This document shows, in pieces, positions 44,702 to 53,857 of a stretch of 64,000 bases of DNA. Both the position numbers and the translations under genes were made by a program. The DNA lies in contig CAZKTN010000001.1 of NCBI GenBank assembly GCA_964555705.1, positions 62,001 through 126,000 on the forward strand, read 5' to 3'. This stretch comes from ZLKRG44 sp964555705 (GTDB taxonomy: Bacteria; Planctomycetota; Phycisphaerae; Phycisphaerales; SM1A02). The notes under the pieces are model-generated. The model ran no database searches and had not been told where the DNA came from. It was given only the letters and a program-made list of their open reading frames with translations. Positions within the stretch are counted from its first letter, which is position 1; each line of letters starts with the position of its first letter.

Positions 44702-46389
44702 CTTGACGGCACCGTGGCACGGGGCACCTCAGCGCCCCCTGCCACGAGGTGCTCAAGCGTTCGCCAGGCGTGATGCACGATCCGGTCGATGTGGCGCACC
44801 GCATCGACGCGCGCCATCACGAGGTCGACTGCGAGCGGAGCCCCCGCCGCAATCGCGCTGCCGAGCGCGCCCCGACGCACGAGCCGCGCATCCTCGGTGA
44901 TCGACTCCGACAGGTCGCGCAGTGACACGAGCCGGGACTGAAGCAGCGCCTCCCTCGATTCGGCACCTGATCCCGCCTCGGCGCAGTCCGCCGGCTCCGC
45001 CACCATGCACGACATGGATGCCGCGAGCTCCAGGGCCTTACGGCTGCGCTCGAGCACGCGGAGCGCGGCCTCGTCGCCATCGACACCCGCATCGTGCGCG
45101 CTCTCCTCGATGTTCTCGACCAGCCGGATGCTGTGGTCAAGCGCGTGCAGGGCGTTGGCGAGCCTGCCCTGCGCGTCGGGCTGCTCCGGCGGCCGCGCCA
45201 TCTGCGACAGGAACTCGCGCGTCTCCTCGAGCGCACCCTTGGCCGCGTCGATGGCACCGTCCCCGATCGCCTCGCGCAGGGGCGCAGCCTGCCGCGCCTC
45301 GATTGCGGACTGCGCACGGCGCGCGATCAGCTCGAGCGTCATCGCCACGGTCCGGCGGGCCGCCTCGATGGCCATGTCCGGCATCGACTGCGACGCACGG
45401 TCGAGGTGACGCGTGAGCACCGGTCCCCGCTGGGGGAGGATGCGCTCGATCACCGACGCGAAGCGCCCGACCATCGGCAGGAGCATCGCGACCCCAAGCA
45501 CGTTGAACGCCGTGTGGAAGCCTGCCAGAAGCAGCGTCGGATCGAGGGTCTTCGCGGCGGAGTCGATCCACGGGATGACCAGCGGGAACGAGCACAGCAC
45601 GACTGCGCCCGTGATGACGTTGAACAGCACGTGCGCGAGTGCGGTGCGCTGCGCTGCGGTGGTTGCGCCGATGGCCGCGACACCGGAGCTCAGCGACGTG
45701 CCCACGTTCTGCCCGACCACGAGCGCGGCCGCCTGGTCTGGCGCAATCGCGCCCGCATGGAGCGCGGACAGCGTCACCGCCACAGCCGCCGTCGAAGACT
45801 GCATCACGGTGGTCATGACCGCACCCGCGATCACGAGCACGGCGGTCGCGCCGATGGCCCTCCACACGCCGATGCCGACCATGCTTGGCAGGTCACCGGG
45901 GTTCACGACCGTGGACATGCTCGACATGCCCTCCTGCAGAACGCCGAGCCCGAAGAGAAGCAGCGCAAACCCGGCAATCGTGCCGCCGATCGCACTCAAG
46001 CGCTTTCGCCCGAGCAGACGCAGCAGCGCACCCACGAACACGAGCGGCAGCGCAGCCACGTCGACCGACACCTTCACGCCCACGATCGCGACAAACCAGG
46101 CGGTGGCTGTGGTGCCCAGGTTCGCGCCAAAGACCACGCCGATCGCACGCGCGAAGCTGAGCAGACCTGCGCTGACAAGTCCGATCGTGGTTGTCGTCGT
46201 GGCCGTGGACGACTGCACGATCAGCGTGACGACCACGCCAAGAGCCGTCGCGCGGATGGGGGTCGATGCCGCCCGCGACAGAAGCCTTCGCATCGCCGTG
46301 CCCGCGAGCGCCTTGAGCCCATCGGTCATGACTGCCATCCCAAGCAGGAACAGGCCAACCCCGCCGAGGATCGAGACGGTCATGCCCAT
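44683..46389 (-). CDS. Na/Pi cotransporter family protein with PhoU-like domain
   Basis: 568 residues. Two inverted membrane repeats carry the signature QSSTATTTTTIG and QSSTAAVAVTLS motifs, and the protein opens ILGGVGLFLLGMAVMTDGLK. A C-terminal helical region of ~200 residues is PhoU-like (AARRTVAMTLELIARRAQSA, LVENIEESAHDAG). It would import phosphate with sodium. The start MGMTVSILGG is preferred because TAGCCT lies 10 bases upstream on the minus strand, and the longer frame to 46458 runs into the mgtE promoter. The stop codon lies inside tRNA-Gly. Confidence 0.9.
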   Translation of the reverse strand: MGMTVSILGGVGLFLLGMAVMTDGLKALAGTAMRRLLSRAASTPIRATALGVVVTLIVQSSTATTTTTIGLVSAGLLSFARAIGVVFGANLGTTATAWFVAIVGVKVSVDVAALPLVFVGALLRLLGRKRLSAIGGTIAGFALLLFGLGVLQEGMSSMSTVVNPGDLPSMVGIGVWRAIGATAVLVIAGAVMTTVMQSSTAAVAVTLSALHAGAIAPDQAAALVVGQNVGTSLSSGVAAIGATTAAQRTALAHVLFNVITGAVVLCSFPLVIPWIDSAAKTLDPTLLLAGFHTAFNVLGVAMLLPMVGRFASVIERILPQRGPVLTRHLDRASQSMPDMAIEAARRTVAMTLELIARRAQSAIEARQAAPLREAIGDGAIDAAKGALEETREFLSQMARPPEQPDAQGRLANALHALDHSIRLVENIEESAHDAGVDGDEAALRVLERSRKALELAASMSCMVAEPADCAEAGSGAESREALLQSRLVSLRDLSESITEDARLVRRGALGSAIAAGAPLAVDLVMARVDAVRHIDRIVHHAWRTLEHLVAGGAEVPRATVPSRAGDGT

Positions 46390-46472
46390 ATCGCTGTAGA
46401 GGCTAGCCAGACGTTGACGGCTCCTGAACGCGAGGCTGACGCGGGCCTCCTCCATCATGTATGGTTTGCGCC

Positions 46473-47498
46473 GTGGCGGAGACGCAGACCGACTACCGAG
46501 ACCTGACCATCGGCGAGCTCATGGAGCCCGTCCATGCGACGTTCCCTCCCTCGATGACCGTCACGCAGACGATCGAGGCGATCCGCGAGATCGTCAAGAC
46601 CACCTTCGTCACCTACGGATTCGTCGTTGACGCTGACGGCAGGCTTCTTGGCGTGCTCACGATGCGTGACCTCATGCTCGCGCCCGCGACGCGCACCATC
46701 GATACGGTGATGATCGCCAGCCCCTTCTACCTGCGCGCCGACATGCTCCTGATGGATGCGATGCGCGAGGTGCTCCACAAGCACTACCCCATCTATCCCG
46801 TGTGCGATGCCTCGGGCAAGCTGGTGGGCCTGATCCGCGGCACGGCAATGTTCGAGAAGCAGGCGATCGAGATCAGCGCGCAAGCGGGCTCGATGGTGGG
46901 CGTCACCAAGGAGGAGGGACTCGCCACTCCGTGGTGGCGAAGCTTCCTGCTTCGGCATCCGTGGCTGCAGCTCAACCTGCTCACCGCGTTCGTCGCTGCC
47001 GCGGTGGTCGCCGTCTTCGAGTCCACGCTTGACCGGCTGGTCATCCTCGCCGTGTTCCTGCCTGTGCTCGCGGGCCAGTCCGGCAACACCGGCTGCCAGG
47101 CGCTCGCTGTAGCACTGCGCGGCATGACCTTGGGCGAACTCAAGCCTGGACGCGAGCGCGCCCTCGTGATGAAGGAGGCCCTGCTCGGGCTCCTCAATGG
47201 CGCATTTGTCGGCCTGTCGGCAGGCATAGGGATGTACATCTTCGCGTCGATGCAGCCCAAGCCGGAGGACCCCTACGTGATGTGGGCCGCAGACAGGGCC
47301 ATGATGCTTGGGCTCGTCACCTTCCTGGCGATGATCGGCAGTTGCGTCATCAGCGGAATCTCAGGCGCGTTCATCCCGCTTGCGCTCAAGCGGCTTGGCG
47401 CCGATCCCGCCACCGCATCGAGCATCTTCCTCACGACAGCGACCGACGTCGCCAGCATGGGCACGTTCCTCGGCCTGGCCACGGTGCTGATCCGCTAG
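46473..47498 (+). CDS. mgtE: MgtE-type magnesium transporter
   Basis: 341 residues. Two CBS domains occupy about residues 10-130 (VDADGRLLGVLTMRDLML and YPVCDASGKLVGLIRGTAM). Five C-terminal membrane helices include the pore motif PVLAGQSGNTGCQALAVALRG. The usual N-terminal superhelical Mg-sensing domain is short or absent, so this is a compact MgtE. GTG 46473 is chosen: TATGGT (46460-46465) ends 7 bases before it and CTGACG is the -35. ATG 46461 lies within that -10. An assembly gap follows directly after the stop. Confidence 0.88.
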   Translation: MAETQTDYRDLTIGELMEPVHATFPPSMTVTQTIEAIREIVKTTFVTYGFVVDADGRLLGVLTMRDLMLAPATRTIDTVMIASPFYLRADMLLMDAMREVLHKHYPIYPVCDASGKLVGLIRGTAMFEKQAIEISAQAGSMVGVTKEEGLATPWWRSFLLRHPWLQLNLLTAFVAAAVVAVFESTLDRLVILAVFLPVLAGQSGNTGCQALAVALRGMTLGELKPGRERALVMKEALLGLLNGAFVGLSAGIGMYIFASMQPKPEDPYVMWAADRAMMLGLVTFLAMIGSCVISGISGAFIPLALKRLGADPATASSIFLTTATDVASMGTFLGLATVLIR

Positions 47499-47653
47499 NN
47501 NNNNNNNNNNNNNNNNNNNNNNNNNNNNNNNNNNNNNNNNNNNNNNNNNNNNNNNNNNNNNNNNNNNNNNNNNNNNNNNNNNNNNNNNNNNNNNNNNNCG
47601 ACGTCGCCAGCATGGGCACGTTCCTCGGCCTGGCCACGGTGCTGATCCGCTAG
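47444..47653. repeat. Scaffold gap with duplicated 55-base flanks (mgtE end)
   Basis: 47444-47498 and 47599-47653 are identical 55-mers around 100 Ns (47499-47598). This is almost surely one sequence present twice because a k-mer overlap was not merged. The second copy makes a false mgtE tail. Confidence 0.9.
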
Positions 47654-47717
47654 AGGCGCATCAGCGCCGCACCGCCCCGCAGGGCACACCGGTCCCGATC
47701 GACCTGGCGGCCAGGTT

Positions 47718-49070
47718 TCAGCGCGCCGGCGGCGCCAGCAGCCGCTCGACCCACTTGATGTCGTGCGTTGCGTCCACGAAGGGCTGCTCCTGGAGCAGGC
47801 GCATGTAGAGCGGGATCGTGCTCCTGATCGGGCCGATCTTGAACTCCGACAGCGCGCCGAGCGAGCGCCGGATGCACGCCTCGCGCGTGGGCGCATGCAC
47901 GATGAGCTTGCCGACCATCGAGTCGTAATTGGGCGGCACGCGGTAGCCCGTGCGCACGTGGCTGTCGAGGCGGATGCCAGGGCCTCCCGGCGGAGACCAG
48001 GTGTCGATGAGTCCTGCCTGCGGCATGAAGTTGCGGTCAGGGTCCTCGGCGTTGATCCGGAACTCGATCGCGTGCCCGTTGATGCGGATCTGGTCCTGCG
48101 TAAACGGGAGCCTCTCGCCTGCCGCGACGCGGATGCCCGTCTGCACGATGTCGACGCCCGTGATCGCCTCGGAGATCGGGTGCTCGACCTGCACGCGGGT
48201 GTTCACCTCGAGCATGTAGAAGTTCTGCTTTGCGTCCATGAGGAACTCGCAGGTTGCGGCGCCCGAGTACTTGGCGGCTCGGATGAGCTCCGCGGCGCTT
48301 GCGCACACCTTCTCGCGCTTGACGGGATCGACGCCAGGCGCAGGCGCCTCCTCGATCAGCTTCTGGTGCCGGCGCTGGCTTGAGCAGTCTCGCTCGTAGA
48401 GGTGCACCGCATTGCCGTGCTTGTCGCCGATCACCTGCACCTCGAAATGGCGCGCGTGCTCGAGGTACTTCTCGACGTAGACCATCGGGTTGCCGAACGC
48501 GGCTGCAGCCTCCTGCCCTGCCTGCTCGATGCCTGCGCGCAGCTCGCCCTCGTCGCGGGCGATGCGCATGCCACGGCCTCCGCCGCCTCCCGCCGCCTTC
48601 ACGATGACCGGGTACCCGATCTCGTGCGCGACCTTCACGGCCTCCTCCATGTCCTCGATGCCACCGTCGGTGCCCGGGAAGATCGGCGTGCCGGACTTCT
48701 TGGCGAGCCTCTTGCAGTTGACCTTGTCGCCGAGCAGGTTCATCGCCTCCGGGCTCGGTCCGATGAACTCGAAGCCCGAGTCGCGGCACACCTCCGCGAA
48801 GTGCGAGTTCTCCGAGAGGAACCCGTACCCGGGGTGGATCGCGTCGGCGTGCGACACCTCGGCCGCGGCGATGATGCGGTCAATGCGCAGGTACGAATCC
48901 TTGGACGGCGGAGGACCGATGCAGATCGACTCGTCTGCGGCCTCGAGCCACGAACCGCCCCGGTCAGCAGTCGAGTAGACGCACACGGTGCGCGCGCCGA
49001 GCTCGCGGCAGGCGCGGATGATCCGCAGCGCGATCTCGCCGCGGTTGGCGATCAGGACCTTCTTGAACAT
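47718..49070 (-). CDS. accC: Acetyl-CoA carboxylase biotin carboxylase subunit
   Basis: ATP-grasp enzyme that carboxylates the biotin on AccB. 450 residues. KVLIANRGEIALRIIRACRE opens the fold; the Gly-rich ATP loop is KAAGGGGGRGMRIA. The catalytic region includes RDCSSQRRHQKLIEEAPAPG and FYMLEVNTRVQVEHPISEAI. All domains are complete. It lies 11 bases downstream of accB. No carboxyltransferase genes are in the window. Confidence 0.97.
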   Translation of the reverse strand: MFKKVLIANRGEIALRIIRACRELGARTVCVYSTADRGGSWLEAADESICIGPPPSKDSYLRIDRIIAAAEVSHADAIHPGYGFLSENSHFAEVCRDSGFEFIGPSPEAMNLLGDKVNCKRLAKKSGTPIFPGTDGGIEDMEEAVKVAHEIGYPVIVKAAGGGGGRGMRIARDEGELRAGIEQAGQEAAAAFGNPMVYVEKYLEHARHFEVQVIGDKHGNAVHLYERDCSSQRRHQKLIEEAPAPGVDPVKREKVCASAAELIRAAKYSGAATCEFLMDAKQNFYMLEVNTRVQVEHPISEAITGVDIVQTGIRVAAGERLPFTQDQIRINGHAIEFRINAEDPDRNFMPQAGLIDTWSPPGGPGIRLDSHVRTGYRVPPNYDSMVGKLIVHAPTREACIRRSLGALSEFKIGPIRSTIPLYMRLLQEQPFVDATHDIKWVERLLAPPAR

Positions 49071-49081
49071 GGTCGTGTGGC

Positions 49082-49561
49082 TCAGCTGGGCTTGACGAGG
49101 AAGAGCTTCTGCCCGAACTCCACGGGCTGCCCGCTCTTGACCAGGATCTTCGCCACGGTGCCGCTGCGCTCAGCCTTGATCTCGTTGAAGATCTTCATGG
49201 CCTCCACGAGGCACACCGTCGTGTCGGTTCCCACCTCGCTGCCCACGCTCACGAATGCAGGCTTGTCCGGGCCGGGCGACGCGTAGAAGGTGCCCACCAT
49301 CGGGCTCTCGATCGCCACGAGACCTGCGTCTTCATCAGCGGCAGGCGCCGCAGCGGGCGCCGATGCCTTCGTCGCTGGGGCTGGCGCGGCAGCCGGTGCC
49401 GGGGCGGGCGCGCTGATGAGGGTTGGCGCGACGTGGGTCACGGTGCCCCCGTGACCTCGCTTGAGGAGGACTTGCTCTTCCTTGTCCTTGAGGTCCAGCT
49501 CGGTCAGGTCGTTGTCGACCATCAGCCGGATCAGTTCCTTGAGCTTTCGGATGTCCATCAT
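49082..49561 (-). CDS. accB: Biotin carboxyl carrier protein of acetyl-CoA carboxylase
   Basis: 159 residues: an N-terminal helix (IRKLKELIRLMVDNDLTEL), an Ala/Pro linker, and the C-terminal biotinyl domain from VAIESPMVGTFYASPGPDK to the biotinylated Lys in CLVEAMKIFNEI. Start at MMDIRKL or one codon later. TATCCT lies 9 bases upstream on the minus strand, leaving a leader of only ~2-3 nucleotides. It forms the accBC operon. Confidence 0.96.
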   Translation of the reverse strand: MMDIRKLKELIRLMVDNDLTELDLKDKEEQVLLKRGHGGTVTHVAPTLISAPAPAPAAAPAPATKASAPAAAPAADEDAGLVAIESPMVGTFYASPGPDKPAFVSVGSEVGTDTTVCLVEAMKIFNEIKAERSGTVAKILVKSGQPVEFGQKLFLVKPS

Positions 49562-49570
49562 GGTGGCGGA

Positions 49571-49599
49571 AGGATAGCGAGATTCACCTTCGCTGTCAC
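49571..49599 (-). promoter_or_regulatory. accB promoter
   Basis: On the minus strand GTGACA (49594-49599), a 17 bp spacer and TATCCT (49571-49576) lie 9 bases before the ATG. It is one of the best -35/-10 pairs in the window and shares its -35 sequence with the tRNA-Gly promoter. Confidence 0.6.
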
Positions 49600-49664
49600 G
49601 ATGACGGCACAATCGCCGCAAATCCCCCCCATTTCGGGGCAAAGTCAATGCCGCGAGCCGCGCG

Positions 49665-50186
49665 CTAGGTGCTCAGGCCACGTGGTGGACCGAGAATCTC
49701 GCGCGCGAGAAGCGCCTGGCGAAGGGAGCTCCGGTCAAGCAGCAGCTTCCTCACGTCACGCGAGGACTGCCCGACACGGGCCTCGCGCAGATCGGCGCGC
49801 GAGGCGGGTGCACCCGTTGGCGATGTCGGTCGCGGGGCTGCGCCATGCCGGGCACCCTGGTCCGAACGACTCGGCGCCGAGGTTGCCCAGGTGGACGCCG
49901 GCGGTGCCTGGGTCTTCTGCGTCACTGCCAACCCCAGAGATCGGTTCGACGCTCGTGCGCCCGCACCGCCGCGCCCGGCCTTCGATGCACCTCGACCAGT
50001 CTTCCTCACCTGCCCGCGCTGAGGAGTCCGCGGTGCGCTCACGGGCGCGGGTGCGGCCACCTGCGCGTTCGCCTGCTGCGCCATCAGTGCCTCGCGGGCC
50101 TTTGCGTTCTGCTGCACCTTCTGCACCACCCACACGACGCCGCGGAACACGGCCACGATCAGGAAGATGACCAGATACTGGCTCAT
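49665..50186 (-). CDS. Small membrane-anchored protein, planctomycete-type
   Basis: 173 residues. An N-terminal membrane helix (YLVIFLIVAVFRGVVWVVQ) is followed by a long Ala/Arg/Pro-rich disordered region. The conserved-looking C-terminal block DVRKLLLDRSSLRQALLA then REILGPPRGL resembles the ends of other short planctomycete membrane proteins. Function unknown. The ATG overlaps the ATPase stop of the importer operon by 4 bases, so it is translated with it. Confidence 0.65.
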   Translation of the reverse strand: MSQYLVIFLIVAVFRGVVWVVQKVQQNAKAREALMAQQANAQVAAPAPVSAPRTPQRGQVRKTGRGASKAGRGGAGARASNRSLGLAVTQKTQAPPASTWATSAPSRSDQGARHGAAPRPTSPTGAPASRADLREARVGQSSRDVRKLLLDRSSLRQALLAREILGPPRGLST

Positions 50187-50938
50187 GACAAACCTGCAGG
50201 CAGGATAGGCAGGACCTGTCCCGCGTGCTCACCGAAGGGCACCCCGAAGATGCGCTCGAGCGCCACGGGGTCAAGCACGCCGGCTACGGCTCCCGCGGCG
50301 ATCAGACGGCCCTGGTCGAGCCACCACACCTCGTCGGCGAGAAGCGATGCGATGCCAATGTGGTGCACCGCGCACAGCACTGTCGCGCCACGCGAGCGCA
50401 CGTCGCGGAGGACCCGCATCAGGCGTGCGCATTCCCCTGGATCGAGCGCCGCGAATGGCTCGTCCATCACAAGGAGCCCCTGGTCGCCGCACTGGACAAG
50501 TGCGCGCGCGACCACCGACCGCACACGCTCTCCCTCGCTCGTTCGGTGCCATGGCTTGGGCGCGAGGTGGGCGATGCCCATCGCCTCCATTGCCGAGTCT
50601 GCGGAGTGAAGACCTCGCGCACCAGCGCGTGTCCCGAGCGACACCAGCTCTCGCACCGTGAATGCGGCACTGAGCGCCGGCCGCTGGGGCACGTAGGCGC
50701 ACACCGCCGCGCGCTGCGGCTCGCGCATCGTGCACATCTCCCGCCCCATCCATGTCACGTGACCCGATGCTGGCCTCTCGATGCCGCACAGCAGCCTCAG
50801 GAGCGTGCTCTTGCCGCTGCCGTTGCGGCCGACCACGGCACAGATGGTGCCGGGCGCCAATTCTGCGCTGATGCCCGAGAGAGCCGCGTGGCCACGACGC
50901 GAGTACGCGTAGCTGACGGCGCTGCATCGCAGGCTCAT
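50183..50938 (-). CDS. ABC importer ATPase (BtuD/FhuC type)
   Basis: 251 residues, cytoplasmic ATPase of a type II importer. Walker A VVGRNGSGKST, signature TSEGERVRS (with SEGER in place of the usual SGGQ/SGGE), Walker B LLVMDEPFAALD and the His switch CAVHHIG. It pairs with the following permease (4-base overlap) and binding protein. The substrate is a chelate such as cobalamin, haem or siderophore; cobalamin is favoured by the binding protein. Confidence 0.88.
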   Translation of the reverse strand: MSLRCSAVSYAYSRRGHAALSGISAELAPGTICAVVGRNGSGKSTLLRLLCGIERPASGHVTWMGREMCTMREPQRAAVCAYVPQRPALSAAFTVRELVSLGTRAGARGLHSADSAMEAMGIAHLAPKPWHRTSEGERVRSVVARALVQCGDQGLLVMDEPFAALDPGECARLMRVLRDVRSRGATVLCAVHHIGIASLLADEVWWLDQGRLIAAGAVAGVLDPVALERIFGVPFGEHAGQVLPILPAGLS

Positions 50939-51972
50939 TGCACGCTCCCATGACCGAGGCGCGTTGACCGCAGCACCAGCAGGAACGCCGGACCGCCGAC
51001 CAGTGCCGTCAGCACGCCCACCGGCATGCGGCCCATGCCGAGGTCGAGCGCCTGCCGTGCCACATCCGCAGCAACAAGCACAAGTGCGCCGGCCACGACG
51101 CTGCCGAGCACGAGAGGTCCGTGCCGCGCGCCCAGCAGGAGCCTCGCGATGTGCGGCGCCACGAATCCCACGAATGCGATCGGCCCGCACAGCGCAACGC
51201 TTGTGGCGGCAGTCGCACCCGCAGCGATGTACATCCCAAGACGCAGTGTGACGAGGCGCACACCGAGGCTGCGCGCCTCGTCGTCGCTCACCGATGCCGC
51301 ATCGAACGTGCGTGCAGAGAGACCGGACCACGCTGCAGCGGCGACAAGCACCACGACTGCGACAGCGAGCGTCGCCCGGTCCGGCAGCTCAGGCACGCGA
51401 CCCATGAACCAGATCGCCGCGTCGGCGCGGCTCACTGGAGGCATCGCGTACTGCACCAGCAGCGTGAGCGCACCGCAGATGGCTGCGACCACGGTGCCCG
51501 CGAGCACCATCGAGACCGGCTCGATCACCCCCCTTCGCATCCCGAGCGCAAGCACGACCCCAAGCGTGAGCAGCGCGCCGATCGTCGCAGGCAGCACGTT
51601 CACTGCGCCGGTCGCGGCAATCGCAGCGATCCATCCTCCAGCGCCAGCTGCACCCGCGGCTCCGGCAGCCCACACGGCGAGCGTGGCGCCAAGACCAGCG
51701 CCCGAGGACAGGCCGAGCACGAATGGCGATGCCAGCGGATTGCGCAGAAGCACCTGCAGGAGAAGTCCCGAGAGACCAAGGGACGCACCCGCCACCACCG
51801 ACGACCACAGCGCACCTGCGCGGAGCGAAGCGAGTGCGGGCTCTGGCCACGCCCACTCGAGGGTGCCAGTGGCAGGGTCGCGCCCGACGGTCATCCGCAG
51901 CACCATCGCTCCCGCAAGCATGGCGAGAAGGAGCGCGCTTCGCGAGTTCACCGCGGTGCGATCACCCACCAT
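50935..51972 (-). CDS. ABC importer permease, FecCD/BtuC family
   Basis: 345 residues with about ten membrane helices. Family motifs: GASLGLSGLLLQVLLRNPLA near the N-terminus, GLSSGAGLGATLAVW, and the ATPase-coupling region LGVRL followed by GPIAFVGFVAPHIARLLLG. MPVGVLTALVGGPAFLLVL ends it. It overlaps the upstream binding-protein gene by 11 bases. Confidence 0.93.
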   Translation of the reverse strand: MVGDRTAVNSRSALLLAMLAGAMVLRMTVGRDPATGTLEWAWPEPALASLRAGALWSSVVAGASLGLSGLLLQVLLRNPLASPFVLGLSSGAGLGATLAVWAAGAAGAAGAGGWIAAIAATGAVNVLPATIGALLTLGVVLALGMRRGVIEPVSMVLAGTVVAAICGALTLLVQYAMPPVSRADAAIWFMGRVPELPDRATLAVAVVVLVAAAAWSGLSARTFDAASVSDDEARSLGVRLVTLRLGMYIAAGATAATSVALCGPIAFVGFVAPHIARLLLGARHGPLVLGSVVAGALVLVAADVARQALDLGMGRMPVGVLTALVGGPAFLLVLRSTRLGHGSVQ

Positions 51973-52870
51973 CCTGGACCTCCATGGACGCGAGCGCATC
52001 CCTCAGCGCCTTGAGCCCGTACGGGAGCCTGCCACCCGGAACGGCCAGGCCATCCGCAGGCAGGCGGATCACGCGAGCCTGCAGCGCATCGATTGCGGGG
52101 CGACTGGCGGCGGCAGCGTCCGATCCGCCGATCACGACGATGGCGCTCGGCTCGATCCGCACCAGGTCCTCCACGCTCAGTGAGGGGTATCCGGGCCTGT
52201 CCAATGCGTTGCGCACGCCAAGCCGCGAGAGCGCATCGTCGATGTAGGTGCCGCGCCCAAACGCGATGCCCTCAAGGCCTCCAGCCATCACGAGCACCGA
52301 CGAGTCACGGGCCTTGGAGCCTGCAGGCAGCGGCACAAGGGCCGCATCGAGCATCGCGCACCATGAGTCGTGCCGCTCATGCACTCCACCGCCAATGGCG
52401 GGGTCAGCGGCCGCAACCGCGTCCGCAAGGCCCCCCATCACGGCACGTGCATCATCGAGACCGTTGATGCGCCACGCGTGCATCGTCCAGCCATGACGCG
52501 CGGCGAGGGTGGCGAGGGATGGGTCCACGCCCTGCGCGGGCGGCTGCACGAGCACCATGGTCGGCGCAGACCTCACGAGCGCCTCCGCATCCACATCGAG
52601 CAGTGTGCCCACCACAGGCACATCGGGCGGCGCTGACTCGCACCATGGCGTGCGGCCGCTCATCCGACCCCCAAGCCCGAGCTCCACAACGCATTCGGTG
52701 ACCGCCGGCGAGAGGCTCACGATCCGCAACGGCTGCAGGACCGACCGTGGCGCATTGGCGGGTGCATGGTCTCCGCAGGCTCCCCCACATAGCGCGAACC
52801 ACGAGAGCGCAAGCAACATGATGGCATGCCGCGCCCGCGCGATGGAGAACGTGAGCGACATCGCGCACAT
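51962..52870 (-). CDS. Chelate-binding lipoprotein, BtuF/FecB-like
   Basis: 302 residues. Lipoprotein signal with Cys in LCGGAC. The mature part begins RIVSLSPAVTECVVELGLG, followed by RMSGRTPWCESAPPDVPVVG and SAPTMVLVQPP, close to the BtuF pattern. This makes cobalamin the best guess, though haem or siderophore cannot be excluded. Start at ATG 52870: TACTGT on the minus strand ends 9 bases before it. Only 21 bases separate it from the divergent gene, so there is no room for a cobalamin riboswitch. Confidence 0.78.
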   Translation of the reverse strand: MCAMSLTFSIARARHAIMLLALSWFALCGGACGDHAPANAPRSVLQPLRIVSLSPAVTECVVELGLGGRMSGRTPWCESAPPDVPVVGTLLDVDAEALVRSAPTMVLVQPPAQGVDPSLATLAARHGWTMHAWRINGLDDARAVMGGLADAVAAADPAIGGGVHERHDSWCAMLDAALVPLPAGSKARDSSVLVMAGGLEGIAFGRGTYIDDALSRLGVRNALDRPGYPSLSVEDLVRIEPSAIVVIGGSDAAAASRPAIDALQARVIRLPADGLAVPGGRLPYGLKALRDALASMEVQDGG

Positions 52871-52876
52871 GCTGCC

Positions 52877-52887
52877 GATACAGTATC
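52877..52887. promoter_or_regulatory. Palindromic divergent -10 element
   Basis: GATACAGTATC is a perfect palindrome around its central base. It gives TACAGT on the plus strand (7 bases before GTG 52892) and TACTGT on the minus strand (9 bases before ATG 52870). One AT-rich element can serve both genes. Confidence 0.55.
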
Positions 52888-52891
52888 GCAC

Positions 52892-53857
52892 GTGTCGTGG
52901 ATCCCCCGCTGGCTGAAGAGGCTGCTTGGCATTGCAGCGCCGTTGCCTCAGGCGATGGGCACGCCGCTGACGTCAGCCGAGGTCCGTCAGGACCGCGCAA
53001 GCGCAGAGGCAGGCACTCCTGCCGCACAGCAGGTGACCGTGTCGCGCGTTGACCCGGGCGAGGACGAGCGGGCGCTTGCTGTCCTCGGGCAGTTCAGGGA
53101 CGAGCTCAAGTCGCATCATGCGGTTCAGTCGGAGCTGGCCAGCCTCATCCGAGAGCTGCATGCGCCGATGCGCGCACTTCCCGAGCTCGCGCGCCAGCAG
53201 GGCGGACTGATGGAGACGCTCGTCGACCAGTCCAGCCGAAGCCGCTCACGCGACCAGGCCATCGAGCGAAGCCTGCACCAGCTCACGGAGGGCGCTGCGC
53301 GGCAGACGCAGGTCCTGGGCCTTGTGCAGCAGCAGCTTGACCTCAACCACGAGACGAGCATCCGGGTATCCGACAGCCTCCGCGACACAGCATCTGCGCT
53401 CGGTGCGTTTGCCGCCACAACCGACCGCCAGACGCGCGCGCTTGAGGCGCTTGCGGAGAGCACCCGCCGCAGGCTCGCGCAGAGCGAGCGACTCGAGCGG
53501 ACGTTGCAGTTCTGGCTCCTGGTGGTGTCGGGGCTTGCGACGCTCATCCTTCTGTACGCGCTGTGGGCCGCGATGCGCGTGCCTCCGACGCCCCCCGCGC
53601 GTCCTGAGGTGGTGTCCTCAGAGGGCGATGCGTCGGCTCGGCAGGCGGCGGTCGCCATCACGCCGGCCACGGGACAGTCGGTCGATTCGCCGGCCCCACC
53701 GGCGTCAACGAACGCTGCGCCGAATGCGGCACTGGTGGCAGGCGCCAGTTCGCCGGCGACGGAGACCCCGAAGGCCCCTCAGGCCCCGGCAACCCCGCCA
53801 CGGCCTGCGGCGGCACCGGCCACGGCGCCGACGACGCCAGCGTCGACGATTCCCTGA
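52892..53857 (+). CDS. Coiled-coil membrane protein
   Basis: 321 residues from GTG 52892. An amphipathic or basic N-terminus (SWIPRWLKRLLG) is followed by a long coiled coil (about residues 50-205; QSELASLIRELHAPMRALPE, RSRDQAIERSLHQLTEGAAR). One membrane helix (FWLLVVSGLATLILLYALWA) lies near 211-230, and an Ala/Pro-rich tail of ~90 residues ends it. Function unknown. The tail overlaps the convergent exporter gene by 79 bases, so one of the two C-termini may be inaccurate. TACAGT ends 7 bases before the GTG. Confidence 0.7.
   Translation: MSWIPRWLKRLLGIAAPLPQAMGTPLTSAEVRQDRASAEAGTPAAQQVTVSRVDPGEDERALAVLGQFRDELKSHHAVQSELASLIRELHAPMRALPELARQQGGLMETLVDQSSRSRSRDQAIERSLHQLTEGAARQTQVLGLVQQQLDLNHETSIRVSDSLRDTASALGAFAATTDRQTRALEALAESTRRRLAQSERLERTLQFWLLVVSGLATLILLYALWAAMRVPPTPPARPEVVSSEGDASARQAAVAITPATGQSVDSPAPPASTNAAPNAALVAGASSPATETPKAPQAPATPPRPAAAPATAPTTPASTIP

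Noticed and set aside
47282..47653. Open frame crossing the second gap with an apparent repeated MgtE tail
   Set aside because: Produced by the duplicated 55-base contig ends around the Ns, not by a gene duplication.
49619..49648. TTGACT with an 18 bp spacer and GATTTG upstream of accB as promoter
   Set aside because: The GTGACA/17 bp/TATCCT pair nearer to the ATG fits better and matches the pattern seen for other genes.
52871..52891. Cobalamin riboswitch before the BtuF-like gene
   Set aside because: Only 21 bases lie between the two divergent start codons, far too few for a riboswitch.
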